Shown: in pieces, positions 11,414 to 24,000 of the stretch
How the letters are laid out: each line of letters begins with the position of its first letter
How positions within the stretch are numbered: the first letter of the stretch is position 1
Source of the DNA: Deuterostichococcus epilithicus
Lineage: Eukaryota; Chlorophyta; Trebouxiophyceae; Prasiolales; Stichococcaceae
Direction of reading: 5' to 3'
DNA length: 64,000 nt
Assembly: GCA_033439295.1 (NCBI GenBank)
Contig: JAVTLE010000010.1
Span: 1,674,001-1,738,000, forward strand
The notes under the pieces: generated by a model
What the model was told of the DNA's origin: nothing
Database searches by the model: none
The model's input: the letters and a program-made list of their open reading frames with translations, nothing else
Translations under genes and position numbers: made by a program

Positions 11414-14400
11414 ATGAAGGTGAAGGCCATCAACCGCAGCGAGGAGGCATGCACGCGCGAGCGGTCGCAAGACCTGCGCAAGGTGAGGAGCCACAAATTC
11501 GTGGCTGTTTCATTTTCTTGCTGGAATTGACCGCTCTGCTGTGTTTCAATCACAGCGCAGCAGACCATCCAGCATTAACGCCCCCTCGTCGGTGGCATGA
11601 CTGAAGCTGCTTTGCTGGGGGCTGCTGAGTCTCCAAGCATTCTGGTGATGCAAGGTGCACCGCAATCTGGACCCGGCGCTGCACCCGCACGAGAAGGCCA
11701 TCGAGTACACCCGGGCGCTGAATGCCGCAAAGCTGCAGCGCGTCTTTGCCAAGCCCTTCCTTGGGGCGCTGCCGCACGATGACGGCGTCACGGCGCTGGC
11801 GCGCAATCCCGCGCAGCTCAACAGCCTGGTGTCCGGCACAGCGGACGGCACCGTGCGACTGTGGGATGTCGCGGCGCAGCGCTGCCTGCGGCGGCTAGAA
11901 GGTGGGCGTCTGAAGCGGGCGTCGCAGACCATATTGCACCACAATGCCCTGTGGTGCAAAATGTCATGGCAGCTCACTGTCTTCTGAGCCTAAGCCTCAC
12001 ACAGCTTGGTGCTGCAAGCAAGCGAAAGCGCGGCCAGCAGAATCATCACCATTAACACGGATCCGGCTTGGATTGGCGCGCATGCCACACAAGGGCGCTA
12101 AAGGGCATCGCAGTCGCGCCTGGCGGCCTGAGATTTAGTGAGTCCAATTCGCAGGGCACACGGCGGCTGTCAAGGGTGTCGCCATCGCGCCCGGCGGCGA
12201 GACGGCGGTCTCCTGTTCTACAGACGCCACAGTGCGGCTGTGGAAGCTGCCGTATGCGCCCTTCCATGCGGGCAGCGTGGAGGAGACGGATCAGGCGGTG
12301 CTGCAGTTTCAGGGCGCGCACGGCTTCAGGTGGGTGGCGCTTCCGCCGCTCTGTGGGGGCATCCTTATGGGCGTCCCCTGGAACAAAGCAAACGCACATG
12401 CGGGCACTCGATGTCATCTGCGGCCGCATGGTGAGCCGGCCCTGACTAGTCAATCGCCGCCGTGCGAGGCTCCAGAGCTCGCTGGCATGTCTGCTGAGAT
12501 CGATCTGAAGGACGGCACACAACATCGCCTGTGCTCCTCACGCGGTGCCAATGGGCATGATCAGCCGCTGGAAGCTCGGGGAACACTGTGCGCCACCCAT
12601 CGCATGCGGCACTGACACTTCTGATCTAGCTGCAGCGAAATATTTACGGCCCACACACCATGCAAAGCTGCGGATGATGAGAAAACTGAAGATATCCGTT
12701 GTCTGAGGGGATCAGATGCTGGCTCCTGTGCGGACAACATTCTGAGCTCCAACTGACGCAGCACCCAACCTGCGACCTGCCTGACGAACGATATCGTTTG
12801 CCTGCCTCTCTTTTCCGCTCTACTGGAATCACGGCTGCCTGATCGCTGCGGGTGATGAGAAAACTGAAGATATCCGTTGTCTGAGGGAATCAGATGCTGG
12901 CTCCTGTGCGGACAACATTCTGAGCTCCAACTGACGCAGCACCCAACCAGCGACCTGCCTGACGAACGATATCGTTTGCCTGCCTCCCTTTTCCGCTCTA
13001 CTGGAATCATGGCTGCCTGATCGCTGCGGGTGATGGGAAAACTGAAGATATTCGTTGTCTGAGGGGATCAGATGCTGGCTCCTGTGCGGACAACATTCTG
13101 AGCTCCAACTTACGCAGCAATCAATTGGCCCAGCCACCCTGCAGGGGCCCTATTCGCAAAGGGCCACCCTCATGCGCCTGTGCTTCTTGCAGGGCAGCCT
13201 GCCGTCGACTGCCCGCCGCACACACGGTTGCTCATGCAGCCGTCTCTGACACCGCAGGGGCATCGACCACCACTGGCGGGACGATGTGTTTGCTACTGCC
13301 GGCGCCAAGGTGGATGTGTGGAGCCATGAGCGCTCGGAGCCGGTCAGCACCTTCACGTGGGGAGCTGACACCATCCACTCTGTGCGCTTCAACCCGGTGA
13401 GCGGTCCGCTGCAATGGCTCCACGACATGTCGCGTGCTGTGGCCCCGACTCACTCCTGACCCTCGGCAGCGCTCGAGAGCTTGCGGTCGCCACGCCTGGC
13501 GGCGCGTCCTGCTCCACCACTTGGGCAGGATAGCACCGCAGGCGGTCCGACTCGCATAGTCATCAACATGTCCGAGTGAAGCACCGTCGCTGGACGCACA
13601 CCGCGCCGTCGCTGGCTCACAGGCGGAGGCGGACATCCTGGCGACCACGGGCAGCGACCGCTCCATCGCGCTGTACGACCTGCGCTCCGGCAAGGCCATC
13701 CGCAAGCTCATCATGCAGACGCGCACAAACTCCGTGGCGTGGAACCCCATGGAGGCCTTCAACTTCGTGGCGGCCTCGGAGGACTGCAACCTGTACTCCT
13801 ACGACATGCGCAAGCTGGGCGCCGCGACCTGTGTGCACCAGGTGTGCGCTGCAGCAGAAGCCTGTCAGAACCCATTGTGTCCGATGGCGCCTCTCTTCAA
13901 TTGCGGCCTCCGCATGCTGCGCTGGCATTCCTCCTCTCTCAGGCACCCTGCCCATAGTCTTCCAGGCAGCCAAAAGTGCAAAGTCCCAATCGTATCCCGC
14001 ATTCTGAGGCCGCTCGTTTGCCGCCGCCCGCAGGATTTTGTGTCGGCGGTCATGGACGTGGACTTTTCGCCGACGGGGCGCGAGTTTGCCGCCGGCTCCT
14101 ACGACCGTTCCCTGCGCATCTTCTCCCATGCCGGCGGCCACAGCCGAGAGGTGTACCACACCAAGCGCATGCAGCGCGTATTCGCCGTACGCTTCTCCGG
14201 CGATGCCAGCTACGTGTTCTCCGGCAGCGACGACATGAACGTCCGCATCTGGAAGGTGCGATGCCGCGCCCGGGGCGGTGCTGGAATCTGCCTGAGAGAA
14301 TTCCGGCCCCTCAGTGCGGCGGGAGGGGCGCGGCAGTCTCCCGGCAGCGCAGTGCGCAACTGTCTGCGTGCCGGGCTCAGAGTATCGTTCCGGTGTGGCC

Positions 14401-15080
14401 TCTGCCGTGCAGCGCCCCGACGTCAGGTCGGACAGCCTCGCATGCGGACTTGCCAGCACCATGAGGCAGTGCCGGGTTCTGTGCGTGCAGGCGGACGCCA
14501 GCGAGCAGAGGGGCACGCTGCTGCCGCGGGAGAAGCAGAAGCAGGCGTACGACTCGGCGCTGGTGGACAGGTACAAGCACCTGCCGGAGGTCAGCCGCAT
14601 CGTGCGCCACCGCCACCTGCCCGCCGCCATCTACAAGGTGAGCGCTGTCAAGATAAGTGTGGCACGGACTTGGTCCGATCGACGTGGCCTGATCCGTTGG
14701 ATGTGGATCCACTCGATCAGCTGTGCGCATTGAATCATGCATGTTGGGCTTGTGAGAACGAAGTGGCAAGCTGAGACTGGGAGCCAGCATGGCGGTGGCG
14801 TGCTGGGGGCAGCGACTGCAGCGGCAGCACAGACCATTCCAGATCACATACGCCATGGACATGCGTGGCCTGCATGACCCCAATTGCGTTCGAGCTACAT
14901 GATGTTGCTCACTGATTTTAATCAGTGCCATCACGTCGCAATTCGCAGGCTGGGAAGACACGGCGGACGATTATTGATGCGGACGCCAAGAAGGAGCGTC
15001 GCCGCATCCAGCACAGCGCGCCGGGCAGCCGCGTCGTCAAGCCGGCCCGCAAGAAGAAGATAGTCACCATCCAGGAGTGA
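11414..15080 (+). CDS. DCAF13: DCAF13/SOF1 WD40 ribosome-biogenesis factor
   Basis: Nucleolar WD40 protein needed for 18S rRNA processing in the small-subunit processome. Its animal homologues also act as CUL4-DDB1 adaptors. Exons: 11414-11482, 11655-11901, 12155-12329, 13258-13396, 13623-13841, 14034-14255, 14491-14637, 14949-15080. The sum is 1350 bases, 449 residues, very close to the human protein. The start MKVKAINR, NLDPALHPHEKAIEYTRALN, RVFAKPFLGAL, GTADGTVRLWDV, GIDHHWRDDVFAT, TNSVAWNPMEAFNFVAA, YHTKRMQRV and GSDDMNVRIWK are hallmarks of the SOF1 family. The SOF1 domain after the propeller (REKQKQAYDS, IVRHRHLPAAIYK) and a basic C-terminus ending KKKIVTIQE are present. Intron 3 is swollen by 178-bp tandem repeats, and intron 2 carries a weak copy of the exon 3 start. 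Confidence 0.95.
12101..12198 (+). repeat. Weak copy of DCAF13 exon 3 start upstream of the true acceptor
   Basis: Bases 12101-12127 match 12172-12198, which encode KGVAIAPGG in exon 3, at 22 of 27 positions by eye. The upstream copy reads KGIAVAPGG. It lies in intron 2, about 71 bases upstream of the real coding segment. I judge it a decayed exon-edge duplication, less certain than the others. Confidence 0.5.
12667..13115. repeat. 178-bp tandem repeats within DCAF13 intron 3
   Basis: Units start at 12667, 12845 and 13023 (gctgcgg.tgatg.gaaaactga), giving a period of 178 bases. The first two are complete and nearly identical. The third runs about 93 bases and ends in the variant cagcaatcaattggcc. 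The units contain no coding similarity to flanking exons, so they differ from the exon-edge copies elsewhere. Confidence 0.9.
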
Positions 15081-15523
15081 CTTTCAGGGGTTACGTTGGT
15101 TGTCGCACAGTGTTTCCCGGTCGAGATTTGTGTCGCTCCAGTTTCAGAGCCCAGAAACGCCATTCTGACCGAGTGCAACACCCTCAAACGACCTGAGTCC
15201 TGCCCGGTGCGGGATGACTTGCACTGCGGCTGGACTGCGGCGCACAGGTTCGAGATTGCATACGCACTACGGATCGCGCACTTGTACAATTCATCACACT
15301 GCCAACAATCTGCAGGAGCTGCGCCCTGCTCACCTCAGTGCGAACGCAACTGCAACGCACAGATCGCACACCTTCGTGCCATCTCAGCACTACTGTTGAC
15401 TGCAATACCTTGATCGAATCTAGAACATCGCGATCGATGAGTCGAGCTTGAATCAGCAGTTTCTTCCTTCTTGTTCACTGGCGAATTCGATCTCGTGATC
15501 TGGACTCGGTGCACCTGGGCCTG

Positions 15524-17669
15524 ATGACGTTGCTGGGATCCCTCGGCTGGATCATCTTGGCAATCATTTTCGTGCCGTACCTGCTGCACCACGCGCTGCT
15601 GGGACTTTTCAAGGGCCGGGACCTCAAGAAACGTTATGGCGCGGAGTGGGCGCTAGTGACGGGCGCCAGCAGCGGTGCGACTCCCCACGTGCAGTGTACA
15701 GATTTTGCTCGCAGATGAGATGAGCTCAATCTCCACCCGCATCTGGGAGCTCATGCAGCTTCCTCGATGGTCAGCAGTCGCCGCATGTCACCGCAACCGC
15801 GCCGCCGGGCTGACTACCTCAAGCGATGCTCTTCAGCTTGTCGAGCAGCAGCATCGCCAGTGGCCTCCAGGCGACTACTGCCCGGTGCCCGACGACTGTC
15901 CCGTCCATGGCACGCAGGTATCGGCAAATCCATTGCGAGGAAGCTGGCGGCGCAGGGTCTGAATGTGGTGCTGGTTGCGCTGCAAGACGAGGTGCTGGAC
16001 GCCACCACCCGGGAGCTCAAGAAGGCTTTTCCCAAGATCCTGCTGCGCAAGGTGCGCTCGCCGGCAGCGGACAGCAGCAGCGACAGGCCCTGGATCTGCA
16101 TCTTCGTGCCTGGAATGCACCGGTGAAGCAGCGAGAACACCTGAAGAAGCATCGCAGCAGCCGATGACAGCTGGCGAGAACATGCCTGCCGCACGACCCT
16201 CGTGTACATGCGTCAGGTGGGCGTGAATCTGGGCAAGCCCGGCTATCTGGAAGAGGTGAAGAAGCAGACAGCCGACATCGACGTCGCAATCGTCTTCTGC
16301 AACGCGGGCTACATGCTCACCGGCTTCTTCGACAGCATGTGCGGCAGTGCACGCTGCGGCAATCACTGCTAAATCACACCATCAGCATGCCATGTGCTAG
16401 GAGCTTTCTCCATCGTGCACATGCATGCTTCAATACCTCGCAGAGGCTCCCCCCTGGACTTCAAACCGGCTGACGTTACAGTTCATGTTGATGTGCCGCA
16501 GGCCGCTGGAGGCGCAGCTGGCGAACATGGAGTGCAATGCGGGCAGCGCCGTGCAGATCACTCACCACTTCCTGGCCGAAATGGTGCGCTCCACGACAGA
16601 CAGGTCCTACTCCTTGCCAGTTGCGCACTCCAGCCGTGCAGAGGGCTGCAGCAGAGCCGCTGCCCTGCGTCTGTGCTCAAGGTCCTAACAGCACAATGCA
16701 AATGCGCTCAGCAGCAACATCCAACAATCTCGTGCTCCAACATCGTCACACGCTGTCCCGCCTGCAGAAAGCCAAGAAGCTGCGCGGCTGCTTTGTGTAC
16801 ACGTCTTCCGCCGCGGCGTCCATCGTGTCCCCCTTCACGGTGCTGTATGCGGCGACGAAGTCCTTCATCTCGGCATTTGGCGCCAGCCTGGCCGCCGAAG
16901 TCAAGGAGCTGGGCATCGATGTGCTGGTGTTCCACCCATCGCCCGTCGCCACCCGCTTCTATGACAAGGTAAGAAGCCGGGTCGCTGCTGCTGCTGCTGC
17001 TGCTGCCTCGGAGGCCACCGCAAGACATCAGCTGCGACAAGAATTCGAAGTCGCTCGCTCTCTTTTGGTGTGTGCAGCACCTTTGCTGAGCACAGCCCAA
17101 CACACGCTGGCACGGCGCCAGCTTAGGCGCACAAGGTCGACATGCTGGAGGCTTGCTGTCGCCACAAGTGCCCGCATTCAGTGTTGCTACCCATCTCGCA
17201 CAGGCGCACAAGATCGACATGCTGGACTTCTTCAAGTCCTTTGCCGTCAGCCCGGACGAGCTGCCAGACGTGGTGTTTGCCGCCATCGGGCGCACCGTGT
17301 GGCGCGACATTGGCGCTACCGCTGTCTCGTTCCGACTTGTGAGCATCCTGTCGCCCCGTGCTGGCCCGTTTCTGGTTGCAGTCGCCCTTCTGTCTGCCGA
17401 ACGCCAAGCATTGGAAGGTTCAAAAGTGATGTGCTAGGAGGTCTGCCCCTGCACACGAGCGCGTCGGCAGCATGCGCATATCGCATCATCACAGCAGAGT
17501 CGAATTTTGCCAGGGGCGGCGTCCGTTATATCTGATGCAAGTCATGCGTTTTTTTGACCTGCAGATGATGAAGCTGGTGGACTACAATTTCCTGGCAACC
17601 CTGACAGCAGCCATCGCGCAGTACATGCCAGACTTCAAGAAGCAGAGAGCGGACAATAAGGCGAGATGA
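15524..17669 (+). CDS. Short-chain dehydrogenase, 3-ketoacyl-CoA reductase-like
   Basis: NADPH-dependent SDR of the 17-beta-HSD12/very-long-chain 3-oxoacyl-CoA reductase group, probably in the ER membrane and used in fatty-acid elongation. Exons: 15524-15674, 15918-16051, 16217-16338, 16502-16583, 16768-16968, 17204-17338, 17565-17669. They sum to 930 bases, 309 residues, the usual family length. An N-terminal membrane segment (GWIILAIIFVPYLLHHALL) precedes the cofactor motif VTGASSG-IGKSIARKL, CNAGYMLTGFFDS, ECNAGSAVQITHHFL, the serine region VYTSSAAASIVSPF and the catalytic YAATK. The C-terminus is basic (DFKKQRADNKAR). Intron 5 has a CTG run and an extra copy of the exon 6 start. A TGTAA lies 71 bases past the stop. 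It could also be a steroid-type HSD, because substrate cannot be read from sequence. Confidence 0.9.
17126..17227 (+). repeat. Duplicated acceptor and exon start in the SDR gene
   Basis: The exon 6 start at 17204-17227 (AHKIDMLD) is preceded, 78 bases upstream at 17126-17149, by a copy reading AHKVDMLE. That copy also follows an AG (gcttag). The upstream copy soon loses similarity and reading frame. This is an acceptor-side exon-edge duplication. Confidence 0.75.
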
Positions 17670-17739
17670 TAGAAGCTTTTGATAAGGAGACCCTCTGACG
17701 AGCTCGCTGACTAGAGCGGAGAGCCTAATGTCATGCTGT

Positions 17740-17744
17740 TGTAA
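17740..17744 (+). other. TGTAA, candidate polyadenylation signal of the SDR gene
   Basis: TGTAA is the usual green-algal polyadenylation signal. Here it lies about 70 bases after the stop codon at 17669. A single pentamer is weak evidence. Confidence 0.4.
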
Positions 17745-17875
17745 TTTCATCAGCGCACTTGTTGCACAGCGTTCAATCGTGACCGGATCTGGGCAGTGTG
17801 TCCTGCACGGAGAACAGTTGCTGCTGCAGCTCAAACCACCTATTCAACCAACCCAGATCCGGCTTGTCTACAATT

Positions 17876-20706
17876 TCAGCTCTCAAGGTCGCTGTCAACG
17901 CCAGCGCCACACTGCTGATGCCGCGCGCGCGAGGCCATTGGCGCAATCCGCTGCTGCATGCTGTCCAGAGTCTCGGCCACCTTGCCAGGCGCCTCCTCGG
18001 CTTGGTCGTATGTTTGTCTGCACCATACTAGATGGGGCAATTCGGCTGCATTGTCAGCGCCACGCCGGGATCAACTGTGTCATCCAGCCGCGACCACCAA
18101 ATCCGAGGCGGCTGGAGATGGATGCGCTCACAAACTGTTCATGGCTCATGTCACGATCGTGTGCAGCATGCAACTCGAGGCTACACGTGGTATGTACCAT
18201 CGAGCACCGACAGCATGCAGTGGACCGGACCTGCGGGCCGCGATGTTGGTGATGTCCTCCAGCACCGCGGTGTCAATTTCGCCGGGCCGCCGCGCCTGCA
18301 GCTGCTCCAGCAGCGCCTCCAGCCGCTCGTCGTGCTCCCCCAGCCGACCGGCCAGCCGCATCTGGTGCAGTTGCCTGCTCCCCAGAGAGACGCAGTTTAC
18401 ACCCCCAAGCAGAAAACGTCTGAGACTCTTGCCCTGCCCAGGACCAGTGCCAGCGGCAGGACATCATCATCTTCACCTTCATGCATGTACAGGCCTGGGT
18501 GCGAGAAGGCGTCAACCCTCTTGCACCTGTCGACGGCGCCGACGACCTTGCGCAGCATCGAGACGTCACTCGTGAAGCCCTCAACGTCCATCGCCGGCCG
18601 CGCCTCCAGCGGCCGGCGCCCATGGAGCGCTGCCGCGAGCCGCCGCCGCGACGCCAGGACCCGCTCCTCGCACCGCGACTGCGCTGTGGCGCAGTTGGCC
18701 CGCAGCTGCTCCGCCTCGCTCTTGGTCCCTGCGGCGAGGGTGCCCGTGCTCATTCGTTCCATTTGCAATGAAGACTGCATCGAACGCCCCTTTGCGGACG
18801 GCTGCGTGCCGTGCGCAGCGCAGGGTGTGCTTGATCATGCACGCTACCGCGCTTGTTCGCGGATCCACTGCCATGTCGCTGGGCAGATGCTGCCCACCTC
18901 CCGCACTTTGCACAAATGCGACGGTAGAAACGCCTCGCACCTGGCCGCAGCCTGCTTCCTGTGCGCAGCCTGACACTGCTGCGCGGCTGCCAGGGCCTCT
19001 GCCGCCGTCGGCGGCGCCTCCTCGGCCTGCTGCACAAGCTGCTGCTTGGCGCGTGCATTCTTTGCCGCGGTCTCCTGACGCTGCACCTCCAGCTGTGCCA
19101 CGGATGCGGCAGCGAGTGCCTCCGTCGTTGCCTGCTCCTGGCGAGCTGCACAGCACGCACGATGGCGGTCAGAGGCTTGGGCATCGTGCCAGACGCTGCC
19201 GGTGCCAGCCGGCTGCTGCAGGAAGCCAGTTGCGCTGTGCCGGCGCTTGCTGCGATTGCTGCAGCCAAAGCCAGCTTATTGTGCGAGGCAACGTAGCGGC
19301 ACATCAGAGTACTTTCGACTCAAGTCACACATTTGGTCTTCCGTGCAGCCACTCCTTGCCGCTGCCGGCAGACGTGTGTGTGCGCAATCTGGCGGCCGAT
19401 GCAACTCTTGAAGGCTCACCAACGATGCAGTCCCGCAGGGAGCGCTGCGACTCAGCCTGAGCGACGCCCAGACGCTGCTGCGCCTCGTCTAGCTGAGCCT
19501 GCGGCAGCCAGCAGCAGCTCTGCTTCCCTCAGGAGCTGACAGATAGTGCACAGTTCTTCATGCTTCGCTGCTTCGTTATCCGGGCACTTCGAATCACGCC
19601 TCTGCGCAATCCGCTAATCCTGCTTCAGAGGTTTCTTTGTTGCAGAAGTCGCTGCTGAAATGAGCACTGCCTGCAGCAGCTCGCACTGTGTGCGGCACTC
19701 CTGCTCCGCTCCCGCCGGTCTTCCAGCAGCCTTGCGATGTGCTCCTGCGCCGCCTGCTCCTGCACTTAAGCGCACAGGGATTCGCGACACGCAGATTGCA
19801 AAGCAGTGATGGCACCTACAAACCTCGGAGGATAACCATGCAGCAAATGTGGCAGAAGTGTTTCAAATGTGCTCGCGGATCGTGCACATGTGGTCATCGA
19901 TAACTCTGCAGCACCGGCTCGCCTCGTGCTCGTGGCGGGCCTGCAGCGACTCCAGCTTCGACGCCAACGACTGCGCATCCAAGTGCGCATGCGGCGTGTG
20001 GCTCCTGTAGCTTGCACCGGCTTGCCGCAGCCCGCTCTGCCAGGACGGTTCACATCCCTGCGCCGGCGCCTCGGCGCCGTTGCCGCAGCACCCGCGGCCG
20101 CGCCGGTGCGGTGGCGCCTGGCCGTCGTGCAGGCGCCATGCACGCTCCTCTATGAGCAGCGCATGTGCGTCGCCGAGAGCCTTTGCAGCGCTTGCCATTG
20201 CTCATCAAGTGCTTCCTGCTCGCATGCGGTTGAGGCGCCGGTGCCAGCGATGAGAAGCGGGAGAGCTCGACGCTCAACGCAAACACGGCAAGGGGGTTGG
20301 ATGATGAGTGCGGTGTGCATGCGTGCGCACCCTCTGGAGGTCCCGGATCTCCTCAGCCTGCGCGGCAGCATCCCGCTCCAGCGACAGGATCGCTACGCTG
20401 GCTTGCGAGCTGTTGTCCAGCCGGTACAGCAGCTGTGCCTTGACCTTCTCTGCAGCGGCTGCAGAACGCAGGAATTTCGCATGCTACGGTTGCATGAATT
20501 CAATCACAGTCAGGCCAGAAGGAGCGCCGGCACGATCCTGCCGCTGCAAGTGCAGTTGGCCCCAGGCGAGCACGGCCAATTTGGACAACAAAAGACACGT
20601 ATCAACGGTGGTGTATCTCACATGCACGTTCGCTGAAGTTGATGAGCAGCTTCTTGGCATCCACTCGGGCCGAGCTGTCTTCAGAGCGCATCATCCGCGG
20701 GTCCAT
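17876..20706 (-). CDS. Coiled-coil protein of unknown function
   Basis: Minus-strand multi-exon gene, convergent with the SDR gene. The likely start is at 20706 (MDPRMMRSEDSSARVDAKKL). Supported exons include about 20335-20475 (RLDNSSQASVAILSLERD, QAEEIRDLQR), 19905-19975 (SLASKLESLQARHEHEAS), 19700-19765 (EQAAQEHIARLLEDRRER), about 19415-19490 (AQLDEAQQRLGVAQAESQ), about 18935-19150 (EVQRQETAAKNARAKQQLVQ), about 18560-18735 (TKSEAEQLRANCATAQSR), about 18240-18370 (MRLAGRLGEHDERLEALLEQ) and a last exon ending ARHQQCGAGVDSDLES at 17876. Composition is helical with heptad character throughout and no globular domain that I recognise. A structural, cytoskeletal or nuclear-pore-type role is possible but unsupported. 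Several junctions are unresolved. Confidence 0.55.
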
Positions 20707-21098
20707 ACACAGAGCCTCGTTGCACTACCATGCGCTGTATGTGTGCCTCAAGGCTGGTGGTGTCGCCTCGTCTGCTGTCTGCACACCACTCTTGCGTCTC
20801 GGAGCGGAGGGGCGCGTGATTCTTGGTTCCGCCGAGTGCCGCCTGTCAGGTCAGCAGCCAACAGCCAGCAGCTTTCGATCATACAGCAGCAGACCATGTG
20901 CAACGGGCTTTACAGACGTGAACGGTGTGATGGCACTGTGCGCAACGCTGCTGAACACCCCGCTGCTGAAACACCGCCAATGTCACGCCTGCGGCACGCC
21001 GCGGCCATGCTCGTGTCAGCCGTTGCTGCCCAAGCCTGGCCTGGGTGCGGCTCGCGCATCTGGACGGAGGTGCTTGCGACACCGTCCAGAGCACTGCA

Positions 21099-24000
21099 TC
21101 ATCCCTTGCTCCTGCTCTTGGAGGTGATGTATGTCTGTGGCAGCCCATAGGCTTCTGTCAGGAACTGCGCTGCGTTCTGCAGCTGGTCGCCTTGCAGCGC
21201 AATCTCCTTCCCTGCAGCCAATGAACCGGATCATTCACGATGAGCGCATCACCAAGCACCCAGCATCGTCCAGGGAGCAAGATACAAAACTTTCATTGTC
21301 TTGCAAGCAGGCTTGCGCCGCGCAGCATGATGCTCAGCGACGAGAACTCATGAGAACTCCATCTGCACCTGTCTCCGTCTTGCCAGGCAGCTTGGTGACA
21401 GAGGCGGAGGACTGAAAGCGCCGCTGCAGCGCGGTCGCCAGCTCTTCCGGGTCTATCGCAAACGCCTCCATGCCTGGAGCCCAGCACGGAGCGCCGTCGC
21501 CATCAGCCACCCATTCAAAAGTGTGCGCAGCTGCACCCCCGGACCAGTGCACGACTGCCCATGCCGTCCGCGACCCAAAAACCCGACAAATTCCCAAATC
21601 CGAGGCACTCGTTGTCCAAGAGGACATTTGCACACAAATATCATAGAACCCACCGGACAAGCGTGTGATGTGCTTCCGGCCGCCGGCCCGGTCCTCCAGC
21701 TGCACCAGCATGTTCCTCGGGCCGCCCTTTTGCAACACCTCCTTCTCCTCCTGCACAGTCAGTTGAGCGTCTCCAATCAGGTGTCGCCCAGCTCGGGGCC
21801 TTGCCAGAATTGCCTGACCTGAGGACTTTGGCCGAACAGCAGGGGCTTGGCGCACTCCCTGACATTGTTCAGCCACCGCCCACTCGCCCCTCACACGCCA
21901 CCAGCATGCGAGCGATTGCCAAGCGGCGCATCGCGTCAGGCTGCTCGATCGAGCACCTGCTGCGTGGTGCGCCGGATGCGGCTCCACAGCTGCAGCTTGC
22001 CCAGCAGCCGCCGGACCACCTCTGCCGTCTCTGCTGTGGTGCCCTCCTCTGCGCGACGCACACGCCGTCCACAGTGTCAGCGGACCCGCAATCGGTCTCA
22101 TCATGCGAGGTTCCTGGGCGCCGATGGCCACAACACAACTGCTAGCATGGTGCCCAAGGCTCATTTGCCAGCGCCCGAAGTCGGCAAACCCAATCTGCAC
22201 AGGCAGCAGGCACAACCGCACCAACCTGGCTGCTCGGACTTGTTGTAGAGCGAGCCTATCAGCAGGCGGTCCAGCTTCAACTGCGAAGCGTCCGCGGCCG
22301 GCGCCAGGCCGCCGGCCGCCGCATACTGCCGCAGCGCCGCCTCAACCTCCTTAGAGCTGTACAGCCTGTCCTTCGGGCCGCCGGCGCCAAAGACAGGCTG
22401 CAGTGACGAGGGTGTCCTGGCAGGCGGCAAAACATCATGAGGAGAAATTGCCTTATGGCTGTGGTGAAGGTGTGCAGAGACAGCATGCTGGCAAGGGTGG
22501 GAGGTGGGCAGCCCGTCCCGGGCCGCCCAATCTAGCACACCTGTCGGCGTCAGCGAGTCCTGACCTGGCAATCCATCATGCTACAGAGGGCTCACGCGGA
22601 CGTGCTGGGGCATCCCACCTGTACGCTGTGGCCACGCTGATCGTGGCGAGTGCTGCTGTTGCGCCCTTGCCAGCAGACTCTGCTGCCTGCCACAGAACAG
22701 CTCAATTGAGCAGGGCCAGCAGGCAAGTGCAATTTCATGCAGCCATAAAACAGTGCCATGCATCGCATCTGCAGGAACAAATGTTGTTCAGGCTATCTGG
22801 TAAGCACACTGGAGAGCAGCGCAGTGTTGGCAAGCCAGGTGCGATTGCATACTCGGGGCCATCAATTGGGGACAGCACGCCGCTGTGCATTTACAACGAG
22901 TGCTAGTAGCGCTGCCAGGCAAGCAGAAAGTGCAGCGCATCACACCGCTGGCGCCGCCTGCAGCCCGGAGGGCGCAGCCGCAGTGTACAGCGGATGCGAG
23001 CGGTTGACGCCCACGATGTGGTCCTGCTTGTGCACAAGTTTCTGCAAGTGCACCAGGAGCTCTTCCCATCAGATGGATCCAGGGTGGGTCTGCCGCCGAA
23101 GATGTGCCGGCACATCTTGAAAGCAGCATTGGAGGAGTGCATCAGGCGCAGCAATCAGTGCGGCAGCGGGAGGAGAGGGCTCGCCTGCTGCAGCAAGCCC
23201 TTCTTCTCGTGGACGCCGAGCAGCTTTGCCAGCTTCTTGAAGGTCGTCTTCTTCAGGTCTAGCGTCGCGCCTGCACATAGACACCGGCGCGCACGCCTCA
23301 GCGGTGCTGGACTTGCATTTGCAGTGTTGACTCAGGTCTCGATGTCACATGGGCGAGCAGCTGACAGCCAGGGCTGAGCGTGTTGGGCGCAGCCCCGTCG
23401 GCGCCTGTCCGTGGCGCAGTCGGGCCCGACAGCGACGATGTCCCCCTCGCAAGCAGTCGCGCGCCCCCACCTTCGGGCAGGCTGGGTATCATGTGCTTGG
23501 ACTGAAAGTCCGAGGTCATGATCGGCAGCTCGCCGTCCTGCACGCCGTGCAGGCCCGCCAGCATGCAGTGCACCGCCACTGCGTCCGGCGAGCTGATGTC
23601 CACCGCCGGCGCCGTAGCGGCGGCACCGTCGCCACTGCTGCCGCCGTTGCTGTGGCTGCCCGCCTCCGCCTGCGACTCGTCGACTGAGGCGGCGGGCCCT
23701 CCTGGAACGGGCGCCGCATCGCTGGTGATCGCCGGCTGTGAGTGCGCCACGCTAAGCTGCTGCACGCCGTCCGCCGCGGCGTCCGCTGCGCTGGCGCTGC
23801 TGTTTGCTGCGTGCTCGGCAGAGTCCTACATGGTTGCATTGGCCCAGCAGTCATGGTGTATGCCCAGAGACGACTCGGGCCATGGTCGGACACGAGCAGG
23901 ATGCGAAAGATGGCGCATTGCGGCTGGGCGTTGCCACTGCAGAATGCGGCGCCTGCTGCCGTGCAAGCGGCTGCCGGTCGTGGTGCTGCTCACGTGCGGG

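Noticed and set aside
12667-13115. Regular repeats considered as a CRISPR-like array
   Set aside because: Units are 178 bases, directly adjacent with no unique spacers, and sit in an intron of a eukaryotic gene.
16978-17006. CTG run in an SDR intron as a coding Leu/Gln/Ala tract
   Set aside because: It lies after a clear GTAAGA donor and before the exon 6 acceptor, so it is intronic.
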